A stretch of DNA of 64,000 nt. Source: Acheta domesticus. Its lineage: Eukaryota; Arthropoda; Insecta; Orthoptera; Gryllidae. The position numbers were made by a program, and so were the translations under genes. Below, piece by piece: positions 55,513-64,000 of this stretch; the stretch's first letter is position 1, and every line of letters starts with the position of its first letter. The DNA lies in assembly GCA_031308135.1 (NCBI GenBank), contig JAHLJT010000631.1:154893276-154957275 (forward strand), given 5' to 3'. Under the pieces are notes generated by a model that saw nothing but the letters and a program-made list of their open reading frames with translations, was not told where the DNA came from and searched no databases.

Positions 55513-56221
55513 AAATTCACAATTCACAATTCACAATAAAGTAAAATTCACAATTTGAAATTCCATTAATAAAATATTAATTATATCGAATTTAAAAGTA
55601 AATACATTTTTGCCAACTGTTTTTGTACTTCCCTCTATCAGCAATGAAAACAAAGAGACGCACATAGAAAACTGAGGGACGAACAGAGTATCTGTGAAGC
55701 ATTCTGTTCGAAATCTTTACGTCTAGGGATATCAGCAATTTTGAATTAGTACAAGACAAAATATGCTCATTGCTAAAATATAAACACATATTTAAATAAA
55801 AACTATTTTTCATAATTAATTAAATATATTTTCGGAAATTTCAAGCAAATTTGGTAAATTTGTAAATATATCATAATGATTAGCAAATAATAAATATAAT
55901 GGTAAACAGATATTAAATGATCGGCAAAGTATGTAAAATACGTAATACATTACAAAATATGTAACGAAAAATTTAGATATTTTGTTAGGATTGCTACAGT
56001 TTGCTAAGATCACAAAATCAGAACAGTAGACAAAACGTATGTAATTACATTAGAACCCGGACTTTAGGCATGAGATCGTCGAGCAGTACCGCCAAAGAGA
56101 ATTTTGACGTTACAGAAGATCTGTTTTCTACATGACTAGAGAAATCTGTTTATCCGATTTCAGTGTATGATGTGGCGTTAGATTCAGGGTGCATCTCGCC
56201 AGCGCGCTATTTTACCACTTT
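55513..56221. other. Unassigned AT-rich sequence
   Basis: Short tandem CACAATTCACAATT at about 55520-55553, no gene. Confidence 0.4.
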
Positions 56222-57530
56222 TTACTTTCCCGTATATGTACGTATGCACGGAGTGATATACGTAGTATAGGGAAAGTTATGTAATGTTGCGCGAAAAAAA
56301 TGGCCAATTTTCGGCGGAAAAAAATTAAATGCCGGGCCATGAAAACGAAGAAGTGGATAAAACCAGTTGCTAAATTAAGAAAAAAATCCCCTAACACGTG
56401 GTGTAGCCACAAACCCTGTTTTCTAGATCCTTGATACCGAAAACCCAACTGAAAGGAAAACGTCCGTCTGTCTGTCCGTCCGTCTGTCCGTCCGTCTGTC
56501 CGTCAGTCTGTCCGTCCGTCTGTCCGTCCGTCCGTCCGTCTGTCTGTCTGTCCGTCTGTGAACACTGCTAGCGCCTAAACCATACGTACGATTTCTTCCA
56601 AAATGGATATTCCCCGGTCCATCAGATTCTAGTCGAAGCTTTAAGATTTTGAAAAAGATTCTCCAAAATTTGGGGGTACTTTATATAAAGCCCCCGGGGA
56701 TTAGTGGTAAATGTACTCTATCAGATGACATTAAAAAGACGTATTGGTCAATCGGTTAGTTTTTTCAAAAATTACAAAAATTTTAATTTTTTTACTTGTC
56801 TCTCACGTCGTTAATATTTACATTATCGGCGACTTTTTTGGATTATTATATTTACGAGTATATGTGCTTTAAATAATGTCAAGTAAAGTTTTTCGAAAAC
56901 ACTACCGTTTTCTGTGAAAACTAGCTCAATTTCGGCATTTTCAGAAATGCTCAAACGCCATTTTCTCATATATGGCCGCAAGTTTTTTCTTCAAACTTTT
57001 GTAACGGATAGTGATAATATCACTCTTTAATATGACGTAAAGTTTATTTTGAGTTTTTTTATTTTTCCAAAAATTCCATAAATGTAATGTTTTTGAAAGA
57101 TCTCTCACATCTTTAATATGCACATTACCAGCAATTTGTAAAGATTATTATATCTGTGAGTGTACGTGCTTCAAATAACTTGAAATAAAGTATGTTGAAA
57201 ACTCAATCATTTGTTCTGTGAAAATGAGCTTGAAATTTCGCATTTTTAGTAGCGCTAAAATGCCATTTTCTCTTAAACGGCACATAATTTTTAAAAGAAA
57301 ATTGCCATTTATGACTAGGTTTTGTGTTCTTTAATATTCTAAAATAAATGTTTCCGTTCTACCAATGGGAAAACAAATAATTAAGAAAATGACAAAAAAA
57401 ATGTACTTTTGGCGGTGATAGATGACTGCTGGCAAGAAAGAGTTTGTGGCAATTCCGAATAGCTAGAGAAGATCCAAGGAAATAGAAAACTAATACGGGA
57501 AAGTCTGTGCAATTCTGTAGCACCACTCGT
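56222..57530 (-). repeat. Family F repeat, 1.3-kb copy
   Basis: Tail at 56222 (ACTTTCCCGTATATGTACG), head at 57530 (GTAGCACCACTCGT). It carries an expanded (GTCC/GTCT)n tract at 56461-56563. Confidence 0.65.
56461..56563. repeat. GTCC/GTCT tetranucleotide repeat
   Basis: Expansion of the CAGACGGA motif present at the same place in every F tail. Confidence 0.9.
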
Positions 57531-57900
57531 TAAAATAGAATTTACGCTACTCTTTACAGAGCCTTTTTTCCAAAAAAGGTAGCAGAAACTCGTTTTTTAA
57601 ATTTTTTCTCTTACTTCCGGGAACAATTTCAAAAATGTGGGCTTATAGCGCGATGGCGACAAGATTCCAGAATCCAACGCCGTGTCAAACATGCAAATCG
57701 GATAAATAGGAGCGTCGGAAAGTCAAATTTGAAAACCCCCACCCCACTCCCTCTTCCACGCCGCAGCGACATCTGCCCCTCGTGGGTGCGGCCACCGCCG
57801 ACCAGCCGACTCGGCGGTGCGCCATTTAAGGGGGCGGAACTTTCGGGCGCAGCAAGCCAGACACTCCGCTTATCCTTCCGTCACTTCCCATCTCAATAAA
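57531..57900 (+). repeat. Family G repeat copy
   Basis: GAATTTACGCT…AGCAGAAACTCGTTTTTTAA…AATCCAACGCCGTGTCAAAC matches 52880-53080. The GC-rich 3' part differs between the two copies. Confidence 0.55.
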
Positions 57901-58189
57901 TTTTTCCCCGCATATGAAACTAGTGATGCTGTAATAGTGGCAAACGGTCTCGTATCATCTTTAATAGTAGTATAAAACTATTATCTTCTTCGCATATTCC
58001 GACTTCCTTCGAATACCATCATAAGAATGTCTGAGGTATCACTCAAAATACCGATTCCGATTTGGAACTGATTTCAAAAAGAAAATTGAACTAATTGTGT
58101 CAATATCACCCATATTCCGTCTCCTCACATCGTATTCGAGATATATTTTACTTCTAAGATCTTCCGTTATCATTCAACTACCACGGCCC
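57901..58189. other. Unassigned sequence
   Basis: No frame or repeat recognised. Confidence 0.35.
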
Positions 58190-58310
58190 ATTCACGGCCC
58201 GACAATGAATTTTTTTCCACCGAAAATTGGCCATATTTTCGCGCAGCATTACATAACTTTCCCTATACTACGTATATCACTCCGTGTATACGTACGTATA
58301 CGGGAAAGTA
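58190..58310 (+). repeat. Family F tail fragment
   Basis: CGGCCCGACAATGAATTTTTTTCC…GTATACGGGAAAGTA, joined directly to the head of the next F copy. Confidence 0.6.
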
Positions 58311-61300
58311 ACTAGTGGTGCTACAGAATGGCACAGACTTTCCCGTATTAGTTTTCTATTTCCTTGAGTCTGAGCTAGATACTAGAAGATCACTAAACTT
58401 CTTCCTAAATGGAAATTTTCTTAGAAAAAACGTTTAACCGCTTTTAAGAAAGTAGCCTTTAAGTACTAAAAATGCGAAACTTGAAGCTCTTTTTCTCAGC
58501 ACATGTGTGAGTTTTTGGAACATTTCATTTGAAGTCATTTGAAGAACATTAATTTACAAATACAATAGTGTTTACAATTTGCTGGAAATGTGCATATTAA
58601 CGATGTGAGAGATCTTTAAAAAAATTACATTGATGTAATTTTTGCAAAAACATAATACCCCAAATTTAACTTTACGTCATATTAAAGAGTGCAGTGAGCA
58701 CTATCCGTTCGAAAAGTTTGAAGCAAAATTGGAACAATTTTTGAGAAAAATGTGTTTGAGTGTTTCTGAAAATGCGAAATTTTGAGCTAGTTTTTACAGA
58801 AAACGGTTGAGTTCTCAAGAAAATTTACTAGACATTATTTAAAGCAAATGTACTCGTAAATACAATAACGTGAACAAATCGCCACTAATATAAATATTAC
58901 CACAAATGAACAGTACTTCAAATACTTTGAAACAGGGAAAGCAATAGCATGATTAAACAAAATATTTTAACTACAAACAAAAAATTATAAATGCTAATTA
59001 TAGTTTCATCATTCATTGTCGAATTTTATGTAAAATTGCCAAATACTTACGAACTTCTTTGACTTTCGGCACAAAGAGCATGCCAAGGATTTCAGTAATA
59101 AAATTATTGGAAAAATACACAGGAAATAAACTCACAATATAAGTATTATACTACGATGACCCTAAATCCACAACACTAATCTGTATTTTGACTGTTACAC
59201 ACACATATACTTATTTTTAATACTAAATTTCAGAGATAAATCTACTGTGTTCATTTTCTGAATCGAGAAATAAACGCACATTGTTTAATATCAACTTTCT
59301 TGTCGTGGTAACCAATTCAATTGTAAAATCACTGTCCCTCTTTGATCGAATACAACAGGTGGAAAAAATCACATTTGCGGGAATCTTTACAATAATTCGA
59401 GAAAATGTTATAAAACAAAATATTTAGAAAACTTTTCAATTGACGCGATGGTTTACTTTTCGTTTCAGTGCAGTGCTTACTTTTCATTTTGTGTGTGATT
59501 AAACAACACCTACATTTTTCAGCATTATTTTGATTTTTGGGCCCCAAATATCGTGGCCAAAATCAAGCTTCTGGAATATGGGAGAGAACTGAACTTTTTG
59601 TCATTGTTGAGAATTTCGGCGAAAACTTTTCAATAGTGTTTGAGAAAATTTCGTTCGAACATTTTAGAAAATTTGCCAATTTTGTTTCTTTATTATGGAC
59701 CACTTATGGACATTTCAAAAACCACCATTGGAGATACTTTGAATCTTATGTGTAAAGAAACGCACTAAGCAAATATACACATTGATAATGTAAATATTGA
59801 CGACGTGCGCGACAAATAAAAAAAATTTACATTTTTGTAATTTTTGAAAAAACCAACGTGTAGACAAGTATGAAGTTTATGTTATGTGATAGAGTATATT
59901 TAGCATTATTTTCGCCAAAAGTTTAAAGAAAAAATTTGGAGTGGTTTTTGAGAAAATATTTTTTTTTAAATTGCACATATTGCACGCAATATTGCACGAA
60001 AACTACTAAACGTTTCAGAACAATGTACATGACCTTAAATAAAGAACTCGCTTTGGAGAGCACATTTTATTTGAAGGAAAAAATCTCTATCTTCAATTTT
60101 GTAGTTGGAGAAAGACGCCGAAAAAAATTCAAACTTCCACAATTTTCGAAAATTCGGAGTTATCCGTGAAATTCGGACCTATGCTATGTTAATAAGTGTA
60201 TTTTACTCTATTTATACGAGAAATTTAAAGAAAAAATTTGGAGCTGTTTTTGAGAAAATTTTGAAAATCCCCGGGGGGCTTTGTATAAAGTACCCGCAAA
60301 TTTTAAAGAATGGTTTTGAAAATCTCAAAGCTCCGACTAGAATCAGATCGACCGGGGAATATCCATTTTGGAAGAAATCGTTTGTATGGTTTAGGCGCTA
60401 GCAGTGTTCACAGACGGAAAGACAGACACGGAAAAACAGTAGACAGACGGACAGACAGACGGACGTTTTTCTTTTAATTGTTTTATCGGTATCAAGGACC
60501 TAGAAAATAGTGTTTCTGGCTACACCACGTGTTAGAGGATTTTTTTTTCTTAATTTAGCAACTGGTTTTATTCACTTTTTCGTTTTTACGGCCCGAGAAT
60601 GAATTTTTTTCCGCTGAAAATTGGCCTTTTTTCACGCAGCATTACATAACTTTCCCTATGCTACGTATATCACTCCGTGTATACGTATGTTAACGCTGCA
60701 AATATAGCTTCTGATTAGATTCAGATTTTAGGTTAATATTCAAATTGGGAGAGCTATCATCAGTTTGGGTTACGGCGAGACGAACGTTATGGAATGCTCG
60801 CTCGCTCGCTCGCCTCGCTCGATCTCTGGAAAAAACACAATGAACCCCTCTTATTAGAAGATAATATGAAGAAATAAGCCATCATAGAATAAATCGTTCA
60901 CCTTTTACCTCATTCTCACATGAAAAGCAAAGCATTGCTTTAATCTGTATGCCACAAAATTTCACTCGTGCCTTTGGCGTGTTTCCCGCGGAAAAGCGGT
61001 TGTTCCTTGAAAATGTTTGGAGCGTCGGCAGTGGTGCCAACTTTGATAGCTTAACCTGTTCCCATGGATCGTTAGTGGGAGCTCACTGAAGCTCGTTTCC
61101 TGGGCGGAGCAAACTACTTTGAATTGCCTGTTTCGCCGTTTGAATTTGGCGACAATGCTGTCATTGGTTAAAAACGGAGATCTAGTGTGTCTAAATAGTC
61201 TCTCTGCACCAGAGTGCTCGGCTACGGAAACCGGTAGGCGCTGCCCACTGGCGAAGGGAGATGAAACTAACAAAGGAGATCGAATGCAAGAAGTCGAGAA

Positions 61301-61524
61301 TGCAAAACAAAGAAACTTTATATACCCGCTCTTTTCGCAGCCAGCACGCGGTTTTGGAGGGAATTCCGTCGCTTCCGGAAGTCCGACGCGGTACGTTTAA
61401 AATGCAAATTCTGAGCTAGTAATAAAGGCCAAAGATTGTTATTAAAAACCAATCTCCCGCCACGGCGCCAAATATGAATCATTTTTGATGCCAATGTGCC
61501 AACAACATACGTATACGAGAAAGT
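58311..61524 (+). repeat. Family F repeat, about 2.4-kb copy interrupted by a solo LTR
   Basis: Head at 58311 (ACTAGTGGTGCTACAGAATG), middle section matching the 4272-6785 copy, tail at 60300-60687 and 61510-61524 (CGTATACGAGAAAGT). Together with the 4272 copy this defines the long form of F. No coding capacity was found. Confidence 0.65.
60683..61509 (+). mobile_element. Solo LTR with 5-bp TSD
   Basis: TSD ACGTA (60683-60687) and ACATA (61505-61509, one mismatch). Removing the insert restores the F tail word GTATACGTACGTATAC exactly apart from that base. The 817-bp LTR (60688-61504) begins TGTTAACGC and ends GCCAACA. It has a TATA box (TTTATATACCC, about 61317) and AATAAA (about 61422), in + orientation. 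Short open frames inside are not genes. Confidence 0.75.
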
Positions 61525-61532
61525 AAAAAGGA

Positions 61533-61700
61533 ATCAAATGCCGTTTACAGATCGAAAATCGGACCATTTGTTTAAACGTTATCGGTAAAGCAAATTTGAG
61601 TAATTTTGGTGCTGCCACATAGTGGCGGCAAATTGAACTAGGGTAGGTACATTTAGCCTTAAGCCCATCTCTAGTTCCGACACGCCGACCTGCACCCAAC
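61533..61700 (-). repeat. Family G fragment, inverted
   Basis: AAATGCCGTTTACAGATCGAAAATCGGACCATTTG is the complement of 52820-52858 in outline. It follows the F tail directly. Confidence 0.5.
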
Positions 61701-61948
61701 AGGCTCAGAGCCGCCACCATAGCGGATCCCTCTCCGTCGCATCAGGGCCGCGAACCAGGCTTATTCGCGGTGTGTTTATTGCGTCAAAGGACGCTGACTT
61801 GCCTACGTGCCGACAACCGATTCACGACCTCGTCAATTTTAAGCAGAGAAATATTATATTGTAAACAAGATATGCACGTAATGGAAGGTTTGTTAAAGTG
61901 TTAAAACAAAAAAATGTTAGAGACTAATGAAACGAACGTCTACCGTGC

Positions 61949-62018
61949 TACCGAATGGCACAGATTGACAGAGGGTTACATAACTTTCTCTAAACTACGC
62001 ATATTACTCTGTTTATAC
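61949..62018 (+). repeat. Short family F remnant
   Basis: GTGCTACCGAATGGCACAGA joins TTACATAACTTTCTCTAAAC, head and tail pieces with the interior deleted. Confidence 0.45.
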
Positions 62019-63268
62019 TGTAAAGGGACGGTCGCGCACGCAAGGATTTCGGCGTGTGCATAAATAATATTTTATTTAACATTGCGAGTGCTTGAAAGCT
62101 TGAGGCCAGGAACGGTGCACATTTCGCTAACTGGGGCCGCAACCGGACGCGGCTGCCTATTGTCAGGAGACCGTTTTGGTTCGGGGAAAATCCCGACCCC
62201 GCGTCAGGGGAGTGTCAGCACCCACGCCGGCGTCTACCGAGAATTGACGTGACGTACTTCGTCACTTAAACTTAGATTCCCAACCGACTCTACCGCGACC
62301 GCATTGGACAGCACGCATCGCGCAATTTGGCTGCGCCAGTAGTGAAAAAATAGGCGGGGGAGAGACACGTGATCTCGCGATTGAGGGAGGTAGATGCGAG
62401 GGTGAGATTCAGTCATTCTGATGGCAGAGACGCCAGCGACTAGTCGCGCATTCATTACGATGGGAGAGACGCCTGCGATCACTCTCTCGAATCTATTGAA
62501 AGCGCGGTCAGCAGCTGCTTTAGTAACGGGGCGCCGTTCGTGCAAAGTTTGCACTGCGACGCGGGCGACCGTCATAAAGGGACCGTGATGAGATTCATGG
62601 GGGACGTGCGGGCATGTTCGATGCCGCTGGACCAGTAGAGGCCACGCCATTGCCGCGAGACGCCAGATCGCCGCGAGACGTCAGATGGCCGAGGGAAACG
62701 CATCACCGCCACTTCGCCACCCGCTCATGTGTCCCCTGAAGAGAGCCCAACGCTGTACGAGTGTGGGGGTCGAACGGACGAAGGAGTGCCCGGACTTCGC
62801 CTGAGAGCCGGCCGCCAATAAAGGACGCGGTCGTCGCCGCAATCTCGCTGACGCCGGCATCGCCGCCGCAGCCCGTCGCCAGCCGCTCGTCCGACCCGGT
62901 GAACGGGGAACACAGCCGCGCGCCAGCCACCGCGCACCGCGTACATCGCCGCTGCTGCCGCCGACCCGACTCACGGGCCGATGCCGCGCCTGGAGAGGCG
63001 GAACGCCCGGACAATGACCCAGAAGGGTTAGGTTAAGTAAGTTAAGTTAAGTAAGTTAGGTTAAGACACTGTAATAAGTTGTAGGAGGTTTCACTTCATA
63101 ATTTTTAATAACGCCCTAATTAAACTCAGTGATTAAGAACGAGTCTTTCAATGCCTAATGCATGAAAATTATCCAGTCACACATGCGTCCTGCCCAACTT
63201 TCAGCCGGGCGTACGAGGCAACGTGTCACCGACGGGAATCAAAAGGTAAGTCGGGCCACCCCTGACAT
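62019..63268 (-). mobile_element. Possible solo LTR, GC-rich
   Basis: On the minus strand it begins TGTCAGGGGTGG and ends CCGTCCCTTTACA with AATAAA at about 62075, 50-60 bases from its end. It interrupts F-like sequence. No TSD was proven. CpG-rich, with several overlapping open frames on both strands that show no family motifs. Confidence 0.3.
63025..63066 (+). repeat. Degenerate TTAGG-like tandem tract
   Basis: GGGTTAGGTTAAGTAAGTTAAG and similar: units TTAGG, TTAAG and TAAG. TTAGG is the ancestral arthropod telomere unit. With 8 imperfect units this is only suggestive. Confidence 0.5.
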
Positions 63269-63381
63269 ACATCCCGTCAAACTAGATGAGAGAGTGTGCG
63301 GGGTGTTACAGTTAAGAGAGAAAGTGAAAAAATTGTAGTAGCAGTTTGAGCATACATTGCGGAAATAAATTAATGGGCTAC

Positions 63382-63632
63382 CCTCTGATACCACGTTGAA
63401 AGAATTACTGTATTTTATTCCGTAACTTAAGTTGAGCACACCTTCTCCCGTTTTATCTGAAAAATCTAATCCACAGAGATCCCGACCCTGAAGGGATCTC
63501 TAGTTCTACCGGGAGCAATTCCGTAGAAATCTTCGGCTGCTGTCGCAGATTCTTATTATGATTGCAATATTTAGATCGCCAAAATTTTGTAAGTATACCG
63601 AGTCTTCTCTGAGTATTTGGCAAAATATTACA
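63382..63632 (-). mobile_element. Possible Copia-type LTR with PBS
   Basis: The minus strand reads AATAAAATACAG…TTTCAACG then TGGTATCAGAGG (63382-63393), the common Copia primer-binding word for the tRNA-iMet internal half. The short LTR would span about 63397-63632 with TGTAATATTTTG at its start. The opposite LTR is not present. Confidence 0.35.
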
Positions 63633-63637
63633 TACTT

Positions 63638-64000
63638 TGACCGTATGGTCAAAACACCAGCATTAGGCAAATCACCACATTTGAAAGTGGCGCGCAGACA
63701 ATGAATCGACCGCGGGGTGAATCAAACAAGACCGGTGAACGAGTGCCCGGAACGGGGGATTCGTGGACAACATCGAACGGAAGGAGTCGAGGGAGAATGG
63801 CGGACAGGTAACGAGTGGAGGAGACGAAAGAGGAGCGATGTGAGGATGTTGTGGAAGAAATCGGGACTAATCGAGGTAATGTGTGGTCAAAGGAATGAGA
63901 AGTGTGACAAACTCAGTAAGGAAAGTGATTAAGGATTGTTAAAAATGTGTTCGAAGAGATATAATCACGAAATTTAGTCATAGAAGTGCAACGTTGGATA
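63638..64000 (+). repeat. LTR related to the Gypsy element, cut by the window end
   Basis: TGACCGTATGGTCAAAACAC, CACCACATTTGAAAGT and GCGCGCAGA align with the first 60 bases of the Gypsy LTR, and later words (AGAAATCGGGACTAAT, ATAATCACGAAATTTA) also correspond. It is clearly diverged and so a sister family or an older copy. Any gag or pol would lie beyond 64000. Confidence 0.72.

Noticed and set aside
61119..61400. Short frame starting MLSLVKNGDLVCLNSL, similar to the DNAI7 exon peptide DDLVCLSQL
   Set aside because: The match covers about 20 bases and lies wholly inside a solo LTR with a TSD. Considered coincidence, not an exon duplication.
62234..63036. Several GC-rich open frames on both strands
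   Set aside because: High GC makes long frames likely, no conserved motif is visible, and the region has features of an LTR.

Overview
The window is animal nuclear DNA, most likely from an arthropod with a large, repeat-rich genome. The case rests on GT-AG introns, an axonemal-dynein gene, several superfamilies of DNA transposons, restriction-endonuclease-type LINEs, a Ty3/Gypsy element primed by tRNA-Lys, and a short degenerate TTAGG-like tract. Nothing bacterial is present. The species cannot be named from the sequence.

Host gene. Three exons on the + strand (299-410, 482-643, 43066-43161) have matching phases, consensus splice sites and one continuous reading frame. The peptide resembles the C-terminal part of the dynein-associated protein DNAI7 (CASC1/IC97). 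If they belong to one gene, the intron 644-43065 is about 42.4 kb and holds almost everything else in the first two thirds of the window. No further exon was recognised downstream.

Layout. 0.8-2.5 kb: 3' fragments of two related LINEs. 1.7-6.8 kb: copies of a TIR-like repeat called family F here, two of them in an inverted pair. 7-26.2 kb: a giant inverted repeat (family X, arms about 2.1-2.5 kb once insertions are removed) split by three datable insertions. These are a 2,158-bp hAT-like element packed with GC-rich minisatellites (7883-10040, 8-bp TSD), an 8.7-kb Osvaldo-like Gypsy element with almost identical LTRs (11306-20029), and a 3.5-kb CACTG-ended element with a decayed transposase (21244-24760, 3-bp TSD) that itself carries a probable solo LTR. 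28-32 kb: foldback repeats and tRNA-like modules. 32-37.5 kb: a nearly full-length, inactive R2/R4-type LINE on the minus strand. 39.3-41.9 kb: a third X copy with a solo LTR, which also serves as the empty site for the Gypsy insertion.

Downstream of the last exon: a degenerate zinc-finger-like coding relic, a hairpin MITE, LINE fragments, a P-element-like unit with a THAP pseudogene (about 49.19-52.13 kb) interrupted by a second hAT (50207-51682), many more F copies, a solo LTR with 5-bp TSD (60688-61504), and the start of another LTR related to the Gypsy element at the right edge.

How it fits together: apart from the three exons, essentially every coding signal is transposon-derived. Only the Gypsy gag, protease and pol frames look close to intact. 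The nesting gives a relative order of events: the X palindrome came first, then the hAT, CACTG element and Gypsy, with Gypsy clearly recent.
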